A stretch of DNA of 64,000 nt from Closterium sp. NIES-65 (taxonomy: Eukaryota > Streptophyta > Zygnematophyceae > Desmidiales > Closteriaceae). The notes beneath the pieces were generated by a model that was not told the origin of the DNA, did no database searches, and worked only from the letters and a program-made list of their open reading frames with translations. Position 1 is the first letter of the stretch, and every line of letters starts with the position of its first letter. Positions 40,151 through 50,572 of this stretch are shown piece by piece. Position numbers and translations under genes: made by a program. Location: positions 434,001 through 498,000 of the forward strand of contig CANXME010001298.1 of NCBI GenBank assembly GCA_948144175.1, given 5' to 3'.

Positions 40151-41180
40151 GAGACCAGAGACAAGGTAACGGGAGGCCATGCCTCGGAGACGAGGCAGGG
40201 AGGGGTAGCCAAGGCGGTGGTGCCAGAGGAGAGTCTGGTGGGTCAGGAGACGACACGAGCAAGGAGCAGAATCAGGACTAGACCTGCACGCTGCAGCAAA
40301 CACATGACCCGACGCAGCTACATGACCAGACTCAGCAACAGGAGGAGACTCAGTAGTTAGTGTGTACAGGCTCGACCATGGCTGACGGGTAAACGTGGCC
40401 AAGTGTCCGCCCGTTTGAGCACACGTACAGTGGGTCACCCGCTCACTCGTAGGAGTGAACTGGTCCACCCCCCCATCCTGTAGATCAGCACTACTCACCA
40501 AGTTCGTAGAGAACAAGGGGAGGTAGAGACCTGACAGGGTGCCAGAGGGGGCCGCCGGACACTGTAAGACAGTGGAGAAGTGGGCAAGGACAGGACCCCC
40601 AGAGGGGTCCGCCAGGGAGACCGCAACTGGCCGACTAAGCGGCGTAAGCATGGTGCGGTCTCAAAAGAATGAGTGGGAAGCACCCGAGTCAAGGGTGAAG
40701 GTGTGTAAGGCCTGAGCCGACGTGGTACCTGAGAGAGCAGACTCACCAGCACCTTGGGCAGCAGACGCACTAGCACCTAGAGCAGCAGCCTCACCAGCAC
40801 CTAGAGCAGCAGCCTCAATGCCCGGGTCAGGCGGAACACACAGGTAACAATCACCCTCATCACTAGTAGACACAACATACATGGCAGCAAGAATAGCATC
40901 ATAACCCAGATCAAAGATAGCAATCCCCGACCTAAGCAGCTCACCCCAGCGGGGGATCTCAGTGGCATCAGGGAACTGGAGATGCCAAGCGTCCGTCAGG
41001 CGGCCGAAGCAGCGCTGGGTGGTGTGCGGGCCACTGCACGGCTCACCAGTGCGGTCGCCGGTATGCAGGACGTAGGCACAGGGACCAGCACCCTCACCCC
41101 GCTGACGCGCAGCGTACCACTCACAAAGCTGCTGGGGGGGCGGGGTCTCATGAGTGCGCTGCTGCTGCTGGCGCTGACCA
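40151..41180 (-). pseudogene. O1 pre-integrase, protease and Cys-His region
   Basis: Pre-integrase HHRLGYPS ... CVPYVEGRQ, with the second Cys changed to Tyr. Protease FTLDSGASHSFF is followed at once by TGA (40663-40661) where relatives have CGA. Upstream are the Ala-rich spacer, YVVSTSDEGDCYLCVPPDPG, the Cys-His motif (about 41000-41090, frame disrupted) and the QQLCEWYAARQR form of the LREW motif near 41120. Confidence 0.7.
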
Positions 41181-41731
41181 CCACCGAAGCCGCTCCGCTG
41201 CGCAGTGCCACCCCGACCAGCTCCACCTCCGCCGCCCCACCTCCGCCACCGCCGCCACCGCCTCCTCCTCCGCTCCCACCACCACTGCCGCCGCCGCCTC
41301 CGCCTCCACCGCTGCCACCGAAGCCCCCACCCTCGCCACCATTCCCACCGCCACCCCCACTCCCTCCGCCGCCTCCACCGCCACCTCCACTGCCCCCGCT
41401 AGCCCCTGCAGCGCCCTTGCCCCACTTGCCCTTGCCGGTGCTGCGTCTCCCGCTAGGGGCAGACGCAGCGCCGACCGACTCGGTGCCAACGAAGTCGACG
41501 GCAGCAGAATAGGCAAAAGAGGGCAAAAGGGGGGAGGGGGAGCACCCCTCAAAGAAGGGGGCACGAGGGTCACCACGAGAGGCTCCTACAGCGACTATAC
41601 TCTTCTCAGCTGCCAGGAGGCGCTCCTCGAGGAGGTCAACGGTGAGTGTGGTGGGGCAAACAGAGAGGAAGTGGTTCCTGACCGAGCAAAGGGAGTCAGG
41701 GAGCCGGGTGACTATGTAGTAGAGGGTGATG
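41181..41731 (-). pseudogene. O1 gag C-terminal part
   Basis: From 41731 leftwards: YYIVTRLPDSL-type sequence in a shifted frame, EEGCSPSPL-like segment, the basic GKGKWGKG stretch and a Gly-rich tract. The right border 41727-41731 (TGATG) is B1's target duplication. The continuation lies at 48564. Confidence 0.75.
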
Positions 41732-41861
41732 TGTCAGAACATTATAGCTTATGCTGTTGTTTAGGCTGTAGTGGGGTATCCCATATAGGGTACAACCCAA
41801 TTAGGGATAGTACTTGTACCCACTTCTTTCATAGTTCATTCATTCTCGTTCAATTCTCACA
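41732..41861 (+). repeat. B1 5' LTR
   Basis: 130 bp, TGTCAGAACATT to TTCTCACA, followed immediately by TGGTAACAGAGC (41862-41873). Confidence 0.95.
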
Positions 41862-41879
41862 TGGTAACAGAGCACATAT

Positions 41880-42760
41880 GCTCCTGGCCTGTGGGCCCTA
41901 CTACTGCTTCCGCTGCTACTCGATCTGTCGCACGCCCCGTGGCGTGCCACCTAATTTTCTTTCTGGCGCGCGCCCCGAGGCGCGCGGCCCCGCTACCCCG
42001 TCGCGCCGCCCTAGCGGTCGCATCGCGCCGCCCTCGCGGCCCCGATCCGCCGCCCTAGTGGCCCCGTCACCTACCCCTGCGGCCTCAGCGTCGCCCTTCC
42101 CGGCCCCAGCTCCGCCCTTCCCGGCCCCGACGCCACCTCGGCTGGCCCCGTCGCCTACCCCGGCGACCGCGACGCCGCCCTTCCCGACCCGGCCCCGCCT
42201 CTGCTGGCCCCGTCGCCTACCCCGGCGACCCCAACGCCACTCTTCCCGACCCGGCCCCGCCTCTGCTGGCCCCGTCGCCTACCCCTGCGGCCCCGGCGCT
42301 ACCCTTCCTGGCCCCGACACCGCCCTTCCCGGCCCCGTCGCCTACCTCCCTGGCCCCGGCGCCGCCCTTCCCGGCCTCGACGCCGCCTCTGCTGGCCCGG
42401 TCGCCTACCCTGCGGCCCCAGCGCCGCCTCTGCTGGCCCCGTCGCCGCTCCACCCGGCCTCGCCGCCGTCCCCAAGCGGCCCCGCCGTCACCACCGAGCC
42501 GCCGGCGCCGCCGAGCTAGTGCTGAGCCGCCCGAGCCACCCGAGCCGCCGAGCTGCAGCTGCTGCCGAGCCGCCGTACCGCCGAGCCGCCCGAGCCGCCG
42601 AGCCGCCCGAGTCGCCCGAGCCGCCGAGCCGCCCGAGTTGCCCGAGCCGCCGAGCCGCAGTTGTTGCCGTGCCGCCGAGCCGCCCGAGCCGCCCGCACCG
42701 CCGAGTCGCCGAGTCGTCGAGCCTGCTCTTCCCACCACTGGTGAGCCCCTGCCTTACTAG
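41880..42760 (+). repeat. B1 leader repeats
   Basis: GC-rich units around CCCTTCCCGGCCCCGACGCC and CTGCTGGCCCCGTCGCCTAC, followed by GAGCCGCCCGAG runs (42530-42720). No gag-like frame occurs. The last 300 bp match the remnant at positions 1-300 on the other strand. Confidence 0.8.
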
Positions 42761-42835
42761 CGTGCTGCCCGCCGTTTGCTTGGCTGCCTGCCTTACTGCT
42801 GCTACTCCTGCTCCTGCTTCTTCTGGCGGAGCCAG

Positions 42836-44413
42836 ATGCAGCCCCAGCGACGTCCGCGTGAGTCCCTCACGCCCCAGCAGCTGCGTGAGTGGTACGCTGG
42901 TTGGGGTTGTAGGGGTGGCAGCGCTACTTCTGCTACTACTACTGGCGGCGGCCAGATGCAGCTCCAGCGACGCCCACGCGCGTCTCTCATGCCCCAGCAG
43001 CTTCTTGAGTGGTACGCTCAGAGTAGAGGGTCTCTCAGTTCTGTTCGCTGCTCTTACGTGATTCGCACTGGTGCTCGGACTGGTCAGCCTTGTGGGACGC
43101 CTAGTCACACACAGTCCCGCTGCTTCGCCCGTCTGAGCGACGCCTGGCGTACCGAGTTTGGCGACGAGGCTGAGCTCCCCGACTGGGTGGAGTTGCTTAG
43201 GCAGAGGGTAGATATATTTGCTCTTGACTATGATGCTATTCTCACTGCCATGTATGCATTGCCTACTAGTGCTGACCGTGCCGGTCACCTGTACGTACCG
43301 CCTGACCCGGGTACAGAGCCTGCTGCTCTAGCTGCTGGTGAGGCTGCTGCTCTTGGTGCTAGTGTGTCTCCTGCTCTAGGTACAGGTGCGGCTGCTGCTC
43401 TAGGTGCTAGTGAGTCTGCTTCCTCAGGTGCGCGTGAGTTTGCTCTCTCAGGTACCGCGTCGGCTCCGGCCTCTCACACCTTCACCCTTGACTCGGGGGC
43501 TTCCCGCTCCTTCTTTCGAGACCGCACCACACTCACGCCGCTTGGTCGGCCAGTTGCAGACTCTCTGGCAGACCCCTCTGGGGGGCCTGTCCTTGCTCAC
43601 TTCTCCACTGTCCTCCCGTGTCCGGCGGCCCCCTCTGGCACCCTGTCTGGTCTTTACCTCCCCTCGTTCTCTACGAACTTGGTGAGTGGTGCTGACATGC
43701 AGGATGCGGGGGTTCACCACTTCACTCCTGCGAGTCAGCGGGTGACCCACTGCACGGACACTCAGACAGGCCGACACCTGGCCACGTTTACTCGTCGGCC
43801 GGGGTCGAGCCTGTACACACTTACCACTGCGTCTCCTCCAGTCACTGCGTCTGGTCAGGTAGCTGCATCGGGTCAGGTGTTTGCTGCAGCGTCCAGGTCT
43901 GGTCCTGAGTCTGCCCCTTGCTCGTGTCGCCTCCTGTCTCACGAGACACTCCTCTGGCACTACCGCCTTGGTCACCCCTCCCTGCTTCATCTCCGAAGCA
44001 TGGCCTCCCGTGTCCTTGTCTCTGGTCTTCCCCGGTCCCTCCCTCCCCTTCCTCCGGGGCCTGGCCCTACCTGCGTCCCCAGTGTCGAGGGGCGGCAGCG
44101 GGCTGCCCCTCACTCCTCCCAGTTTCCTCCGACAGAGGCCCCGCTGCAGACGCTTCAAATGGACGTGTGGGGCCCGGCCCGCGTCCGTGGACAGGGTCAC
44201 GAGCGCTACTTCCTGCTGGTGGTTGACGACTACTCGCGTTACACCACAGTCTTCCCCTTGCGCACCAAGGGTGATGTCACTGAGGTGTTGATCGACTGGA
44301 TCCGCGCAGCTCGTCTCCAGCTCAGGCGGAGCTTCGGCTCGGACTTTCCGGTTCTGCGTCTGCACTCTGACAGAGGCGGAGAGTTTTCCTCTGGCCTTCT
44401 GGGAGCCTACTGA
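42836..44413 (+). pseudogene. B1 pol N-terminal part: LREW pair, Cys-His motif, protease, integrase start
   Basis: The first ATG is 42836. The frame begins with two tandem copies of a unit of about 40 residues, MQPQRRPRESLTPQQLREW and MQLQRRPRASLMPQQLLEW. Then come CSYVIRTGARTGQPCGTPSH and TQSRCF (CX13CX4HX4C), FTLDSGASRSFFRD (protease) and HYRLGHPS ... CVPSVEG (second Cys changed). The integrase start has QMDVWGPARVRGQG and LHSDRGGEFSS. TGA at 44411-44413 replaces a Cys codon of the NCRAR/AFYRAR position. This may be the natural N-terminus of a gag-less polyprotein. Confidence 0.8.
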
Positions 44414-46600
44414 CGTGCACGAGGCATCCGCCAGACCTTCACGCTTCCGGACTCTCCAGAGCAAAATGGGATTGCTGAGCGCCGCATTGGCATTGTCATG
44501 GACGTCGCTCGTACGTCCATGATGCATGCGGCTACCCCCCATTTCCTGTGGCCGTTTGCGGTCAGGTATGCGGCGCATCAGATCAACCTTCACCCTAGGG
44601 TCTCCATGCCGGAGACCTCCTCTGCTTTGCTGTGGACGGGGAAGGTTGTCGATGCGTCTTCGTTCCGTGTCTGGGGATCTCGGGCGTTTGTCCACGACTT
44701 GTCTGCGGACAAGCTTTCCCCTCGTGCTTCTCCTTGTGTCTTCCTGGGTTTCCCCCCTGACGCGCCAGGGTGGCAGTTCTACCACCCCACCTCTCGCCGT
44801 GTTCTGTCCTCCCAGGACGTCACGTTCCACGAGTCGGTCCCCTACTACCGTCTCTTCCCCTACCGCACTCCGTCCCTCCCCCCGCGACCGCTCTTCCTTG
44901 TGCCAGGTCCCCCCCCGGTAGACCCCCTCCCCCCTCAGGGTCCTGCCACTTCAGGTGTTTCCCAGGTAAACGCTGTTGAGCCTGTCGAGGTTGCTGGTGA
45001 CTCTGGTGCTGCTGAGGGTGCTGAGCCTGGGGGTGCTGACTCTGGGGGTGCTGAGCGTGTGGTTGCTACGCCTGGAGGTGCTGAGCCTGGGGGTGCGGAG
45101 CCTGAGGGAGCTAGGCCTGCTCGTGTGGCGTCTGGCGGTGCTGTGCCTGACGGTACTCCGGGTGCTTCGTCTCGCCGGGAGCCACTCTCTCCACAGGAGC
45201 TCCGTGAGTGGTTTGCCCGGCGCTGGAGGCGAGCTGCTGGAGCTGGAGGTGGTGCAGGTACTGGATGTTCTACTGCTGCTGAGGGTCCTGGTGCCGCAGG
45301 TCCCGGAGGTGCTCCTACTCGGAGTGCTGGAGATGCTGGTCCTGCGGGTACTTCTGGAGCTGGAGTTGCTGCGGGTGTTGGCGCGGAGGCTACTGCTGTC
45401 GGTCCTGGAGGCGGCCCTGCTGGGGGTGCTCCTGGGGCTGCTGGAGGTACTCGAGCTGGAGGTGCTACTGGTGCTGGAGCTGCCACTGGGGGTGCTGAGC
45501 CTGGGGGTCCTGTGCCTGGGGGTGCTACGCCTAGGGGTGCTTTGCCTGGGAGTGCTACACCTGGGGGTGCTGAGCCTGGAGGTGCTGAGCTTGGAGGTGC
45601 TACGCCTGGAGGTTCTCCGGGTGCTTCGTCTCTGCGGGAGCCACTCTCTCCACAGGAGCTGCGCGAGTGGTTTGCCCGGCGCTGGAGCCGTGCTGCTGGA
45701 GCTGGAGGTTCTTTGGCTATTGAGGGTGCTGCTGTCGCGGGTCCCGGATGTGCTCGTACTGTCAGTACTGGAGCTGCTGGGCCTGCGGATTCGACTGGAG
45801 CTGGTGCTGCTGAGGGTGTTGGCGCTGACACTACTGCTGGCGGTCCTGCTAGGGGGTACTCCTGTTGTTGCTGGAGGTTCTGGAGCTGCTGGAGGTGCTG
45901 CTGGAGCGGGTGCTCCTGCTGGGGGTACTGGTGCTGTCCCTGCTGTGTCTGGCGTCGCCGCGCGGCCTCGACTGTACTTCTTTCCACTCCTGCAGCATAT
46001 TCTTGGTCTTTCACCTTCTACTGGTCCTCCTCCTCCCCTAGAGTGTCCACAGCCTGTCCAGTCGCAGTTACAGTTACAGCCGGCCTCCCCACTGCCTGCT
46101 CCTTCTCCCTACACTGGTCCTACTGGAGGTCTTGCTGAGCGTCGTGAGCCTACGTCTCGCCCTACGTCGCCTGTCCGTGCCGGTCGCACTAGTGGTCGTG
46201 GTTCGCGTTAGCGTCCTCCTCCTGTCCCTGGCACGCACAGGATGTCTTTGCGTCCGTCCACTGCTTCTCTGCGTGCCCCTTTCCCTTCTCCTCCTGAGTC
46301 CTCTCTTCCTGCTCTTGCCGACCCGGAGTCGGACTCTCTTTGTGCTGCCAGTCCTATTGTCACGCGTCTCCTTGCTACTGTCGTCACTGACCCTTCTTTC
46401 GAGTCCACTGCTGCGTCTGCCCTAGTTGCTGAGCTCGTCGACTTTGCTGCTCGCTGTCGCCTAGACTACACTGCTAGTCTTGTCGCTCAGTCTGAGTCTG
46501 TCTGTCCTCCATCGGGGGTGAGTGTGCCCGTGGCACGGACGTCCTTGAGGACAGGCAGGAGGAGTTCCAGTGTCTGGGAGCTGCTTCACCTCATCTGGTG
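44414..46600 (+). pseudogene. B1 integrase end and linker
   Basis: In frame after the TGA: SPEQNGIAERRIG, FLWPFAVRYAAHQINLHP, then NAVEPVEVAGDSG. Two copies of LSPQELREWFARRW follow (near 45185 and 45645), each followed by RAAGAGG. A frameshift near 45850 moves to the frame with RLYFFPLLQHILGL. TAG at 46209 replaces CAG, and a 4-base deletion near 46515 shifts the frame again before LSTDVL-like sequence. Confidence 0.75.
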
Positions 46601-48400
46601 TCCGTACTGCTTACCCCCATCCGTTCCCCGGATGCACTTGACATCCCGACTCCGCGCTCTTACGCGGAGGCGATAGAGGGTCCCTACTCCTCTCAGTGGC
46701 AAGCAACTATGGACACAGAGATGGCTTCCTGGAATTCCACAGGCACCTACGTTGACGAGGTTCCCCCGCCTGGGGCGAACATCGTCAGTGGCATGTGGAT
46801 CTTCAGGGTGAAGCGGCCGCCGGGTTCTCCGCCTGTCTTCAAGGCACGGTACGTGGCTCGTGGCTTCAGTCAGCGGCAGGGAGTTGACTACTTTAAGACC
46901 TTCTCTCCCACCCCGAAGATGACCACTCTTCGGGTACTGCTGCACGTTGCTGCTCACCGTGACTACGAGCTGCACTCTCTCGACTTCAGCACAGCTTTCT
47001 TGCAGGGCAGCCTGTACGAGGAAATCTGGCTGCGCCGCCCACCTGGCTTCACTGGGTCGTTCCCTCCTGGTACCCAGTGGAGTCTCCGGCGTCCAGTCTA
47101 CGGTCTCCGCCAGGCGCCACGTGAGTGGCACGACACACTGAGGACTACGCTTGCGGCTCTTGGGTTTGCTCCTTCTACTGCCGACCCGTCGCTGTTTCTA
47201 CGCACCGACACCTCTCTGCCGCCGTTCTACATCCTCGTGTACGTCGACGACTTGGTCTTTGCCACAGCTGACACTGCTGGACTCGCCTACGTGAAGTCCG
47301 AGCTGCAGAAGAGACACACGTGCACAGACCTGGGTGAACTGCGCAGCTACCTTGGCTTGCAGATCACCCAGGACAGAGCACGCCGCACCATTACCCTGAC
47401 TCAGTCACATATGGTGCAGCAGGTCCTTCAACGCTTCGACTTCACGTACTCCTCGCCTCAGGCCACTCCTCTGCCTACTCGCCACTCGCTCTCAGCTCTG
47501 CCTTCGGATGAGTCCGTAGAGTCGAGTGACCCGTATCCAGAGCTTGTTGGCTGCCTCATGTACCTGATGGCCTGCACACGACCTGACCTTGCATACCCTC
47601 TTAGCATTCTTACACACTATGTTGCTCCTGGGAGACACCGACCAGAGCACATGGCTGCAGCGAAGAGGGTGTTGCGCTACTTGTGCAGTACGTCGGGCAT
47701 GGGGCTAGTGCTTGGAGGGCACAGTCCAGTGGTCCTCACTGGGCACGCGGACGCTTCTTGGGCTGACGACCAGGCTACGCAGCGGTCGTCACAGGGTTAC
47801 ACCTTCAGCCTTGGTTCCGGCTCTGTCTCGTGGCGGGCTACTCGCTCGTCTTCTGTTCTCGGCTCCAGTTGTGAGGCTGAGATCTACACTGGGGCCATGG
47901 CTGCACAGGAGCTTCGCTGGCTCACCTACCTGCTGACTGACCTCGGAGAGCCGCCTCGTTCTCCTCCAGTTCTGTACGTAGACAACAAGGCCATGCTGGT
48001 CTTGTGTCGAGAGCAGCGACTGGAGCACAGAACAAAGCACATTGCTCTCCACTACTTCCTTGCTCGTGAGCTACAGCAGCGTGGACAGTTGCGGCTTGCG
48101 TACATGGCCTCTGAGGCCAACACTGCTGATGTCTTCACCAAGGCACTTGCGCCTTGTTATCATCAGGGCTTCTGCACTCAGCTGGGTCTTGTCCCTGTCT
48201 TGCCTCACTTGCTCACCTCTTTACCTTTCTTTGTACTGTTACATATATATATACCTGCTCTTGCTTGTCTAGCCTTATATATATATGTAATCCTGCATGT
48301 GAACTGGCCTTGTGGCCTTCAACTTGTGCTCGGAATGTGTGGTGACTTTGTGATCCACCCTGAGCTTGCTTTGCTTTGCTTTCCTTTACTGGTCTTGTGA
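46598..48400 (+). CDS. B1 reverse transcriptase and RNase H, open
   Basis: A continuous frame with MWIFRVKRPPGSPPVFKARY, LDFSTAFLQGSLYEEIW, LYVDD-type motif in YILVYVDDLVFATADTAGL and CLMYLMACTRPDLAYPL. RNase H shows TGHADASWADD, SSCEAEIYTGA, YVDNKAMLVL and SEANTADVFTKAL. All catalytic acids are present. The usual stop after HLLTS is lost and the frame reads about 55 codons into the 3' untranslated region. The first ATG-like start here is internal, so this is the C-terminal part of the polyprotein, not a separate gene. Confidence 0.85.
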   Translation: MSVLLTPIRSPDALDIPTPRSYAEAIEGPYSSQWQATMDTEMASWNSTGTYVDEVPPPGANIVSGMWIFRVKRPPGSPPVFKARYVARGFSQRQGVDYFKTFSPTPKMTTLRVLLHVAAHRDYELHSLDFSTAFLQGSLYEEIWLRRPPGFTGSFPPGTQWSLRRPVYGLRQAPREWHDTLRTTLAALGFAPSTADPSLFLRTDTSLPPFYILVYVDDLVFATADTAGLAYVKSELQKRHTCTDLGELRSYLGLQITQDRARRTITLTQSHMVQQVLQRFDFTYSSPQATPLPTRHSLSALPSDESVESSDPYPELVGCLMYLMACTRPDLAYPLSILTHYVAPGRHRPEHMAAAKRVLRYLCSTSGMGLVLGGHSPVVLTGHADASWADDQATQRSSQGYTFSLGSGSVSWRATRSSSVLGSSCEAEIYTGAMAAQELRWLTYLLTDLGEPPRSPPVLYVDNKAMLVLCREQRLEHRTKHIALHYFLARELQQRGQLRLAYMASEANTADVFTKALAPCYHQGFCTQLGLVPVLPHLLTSLPFFVLLHIYIPALACLALYIYVILHVNWPCGLQLVLGMCGDFVIHPELALLCFPLLVL

Positions 48401-48433
48401 CCCCCTGTTCTCCCCCACTTTGCCTTGGGGGTG

Positions 48434-48563
48434 CGTCAGAACATTATAGCTTATGCGGTTGTGTAGGTTGTAGTGGGGTATCCCATATGGGGTACAACCC
48501 AATTAGGGTTAGTACTTGTACCCACTTCTTTCATAGTTCATTCATTCTCGTTCAATTCTCACA
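48434..48563 (+). repeat. B1 3' LTR
   Basis: 130 bp, starting CGTCAG (the terminal T has become C), preceded by TTGGGGGTG and followed by TGATG. Confidence 0.93.
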
Positions 48564-49038
48564 TGATGTACATGGGGGGGGGGGGGGGGGGGGGGGGGGG
48601 GAAGCGCAGCACGGTAGCGGGTGTCACTAGTGCGAAGGTGCGTAATGAGGTCATCGACTGTGGGAAAGGTGGCGAGGTCAGGGAACAGGTACGGCAGCAT
48701 GAGGCGGCTAAGGGCAGCAGTGGCAGGGGAAGAGTAGCGTGCGACTACAGGGTCGTACAAGGTCCTAGCACTCTTGTATCGACTGAAGTGCGCGCGCTCA
48801 GAGGACGGCAAGTGACTACGCACAGCAAGACGGGCAGCAGCATCGCGTGTGGCCCACTATGAGCGAACAGTGCTGTCAGAATCGGCAGCAGGGGCAGCAG
48901 AGGCGCCAGACGTGAGATCGAACAGTGAGAGACCATCTTTCCTATCGCACTGTAGGAAAAGTTGTAGATCATCGACCTAGACCTCAAAGTCAACAGCCCG
49001 ACCCTCACCATCAAAGACTAGAACGCTAGGGGTAGCCA
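48564..49038 (-). pseudogene. O1 gag N-terminal part
   Basis: ATG at 49038 opens MATPSVLVFDGEGRAVDFEV. TAG at 48979-48977 replaces TGG and TAG at 48859-48857 replaces CAG. The rest reads FSRYKSARTLYDPVVARYSS and LPYLFPDLATFPTV. It ends in a C-run of 28 (plus-strand G) that replaces the normal AKNPPP segment. Confidence 0.85.
48574..48601 (+). repeat. 28-base G run in O1 gag
   Basis: On the coding strand it is a run of 28 C, where intact relatives have 9-11 C encoding the Pro triplet before MYIT. The adjoining codons for the AEFCAK-type segment are lost. The exact length may not be reliable in the assembly. Confidence 0.85.
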
Positions 49039-49477
49039 TGACAGCAGTGGCAGCAGGCTAGGGGCAGCAGCAGCAGTAGCAACAGTAGGGGCGCAGCTCG
49101 GCGGTGCTCTTACGAGGGTAGGTGGGTAGAGGTCCGCAAGTGGTGGGGCAGGGCCGAGGTGCGCCGGCAGGGACGGGGCCGCTACAGGGCAGCAGAGGAC
49201 TGCCGCTCCTCTCTGCAGGGCAGGGCCGGAACGGCGGCGGCGGCCCCTGCTGTCGGCGGCGGCAGTCCCTGCTGTCAGCGGCGGCGGCGGCTGCATTCGG
49301 CGGCTGCGGCGGCGGCGGCCCCGGCAGTGGTGGCAGCAGTTGCTGCTGTCGGTGGCTGCGGCGGCTGCAGCCTCGGCTGTGGCGGCGGCGGCTGCTGCTG
49401 TCGGTGGCTGCGGCGGCTGCGGCTCCCGGCTGTGGCGGCGGCGGCTGCTACTGTCGGTGGCTGCGGCGGCTGCGGAT
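49039..49477 (-). repeat. O1 leader, gag-proximal part
   Basis: Minus-strand leader rich in CCGCAGCCACCGACAGCAGC units, with direct repeats of about 60 bp at 49330-49477. A2 inserted at its right end and it continues at 56948. Confidence 0.75.
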
Positions 49478-49611
49478 TGTCTGAATATTGCAGCTTATAC
49501 ATTTTGTGTAGGCTTTAATGGGGCATCCCATAGGGGGTACAACCCAATTAGGGTTTGTACTTGTACTCTCTTATTTCATACTGCATTCATTTTCTCGTTC
49601 ATATCTTCTCA
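49478..49611 (+). repeat. A2 5' LTR with adjoining hairpin
   Basis: 134 bp, TGTCTGAATA to CTTCTCA. PBS TGGTATCGAGCAGG follows, then the hairpin GTTCCC-TAGT-GGGAGC (49625-49640), whose stem has one G-U-type change. Confidence 0.92.
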
Positions 49612-49869
49612 TGGTATCGAGCAGGTTCCCTAGTGGGAGCTGTGCCTAGGGCCCACCAATTCGAACATTTTTTTTACTGCCCGGAGCGCGCTCTCCCCGA
49701 GTCGCGCTCCCTTCACTTACTTCTTCGAGTCGCTCTGCGCCCCCCCCCTTCCCGCCCACCTGAGTTCACTTTCCGCACACCCGAGTTCGCTTCCCGCAGG
49801 CTTGTGCACGCTTCGCGCACACCTGAGCGCGCTTACCGCATACTTAGGGTGTGGGGGTGGTGGTTGTGG

Positions 49870-50350
49870 GGGTGTCCGTCGCCCTGCCTACGCGTCGGCC
49901 CCGTAGCCCTGCCTACGCGTCGGCCCCGTCGCCCTACCTGCGACCCCGGCCCCGTCGCCCTACCTGCGCCCCGGCCCCGTCGCCCTACCTGCGGCCCCGG
50001 CCCCGTCGCCCTACCTGCGACCCCGGCCCCGTCACCCTACCTGCGACCCCGGCCCCGTCACCCTACCTGCGGCCCCGGCCCCGTCGCCCTACCCACGACC
50101 CCGGCCCCGTTGCCCTACCTGCGGCTCCGGCCCCGGCCCCGTCGCCCTCCCTGCGCACCGGCCCCGTCACCCTACCGTCAACCCGGCCCCGTCGCCCTAC
50201 CTGCGCACCGGCCCCGTCGCCCTACCGTCGACCCGGCCCCGTCGCCCTATCTACGGCCCGGCCCCGGCCCCGTCGCCCTACCTTCGACCCGGCCTCGTCG
50301 CCCTAACTGCGCCTCGGCTCCGGCCCCGACGCCCTACCTACGGCCCCAGC
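49870..50350 (+). repeat. A2 leader repeats
   Basis: Same CCGGCCCCGTCGCCCTACCT units as in A1 but with a different number and order of variants. Confidence 0.75.
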
Positions 50351-50572
50351 CAAGCCGCCCACTCCGCTCAACAGCCCGAGCCGCCCAAGCCGCCCGAGCC
50401 GCCCGAGCCGCCCGAGCCGCCCGAGCCGCCCGAGCCGCTGAGGCCGCCTGAGTAGCTGAGGAGCCGAGCCGCGGGTGCTGCCGAGCCGCCCGAGCTGCCC
50501 GACCCGCCCTGTCTGGTGAGCGCAGCGCCGCTGTCACTGCTCTACAGTTCGCACTGTTAGTCTACTGCTGTC

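Larger units (their letters stand above)
41732..48563 (+). mobile_element. Copia element B1, gag-less, nested in O1 gag
   Basis: 130-bp LTRs at 41732-41861 and 48434-48563 with six differences by my count. A perfect TGATG duplication lies at 41727-41731 and 48564-48568. The primer-binding site TGGTAACAGAGC directly follows the 5' LTR. The internal order is leader, two LREW motifs, Cys-His motif, protease, integrase, linker, reverse transcriptase, RNase H. No gag capsid domain is present. The reverse transcriptase and RNase H frame is complete (46598-48400), while the upstream part has a stop at 44411, another at 46209, and two frameshifts. The first base of the 3' LTR is C, not T. Confidence 0.95.

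Noticed and set aside
48230-48400. Extra C-terminal residues of B1 RNase H as a new domain
   Set aside because: They are translated 3' untranslated region after loss of the normal stop; A1 and A2 end at HLLTS.
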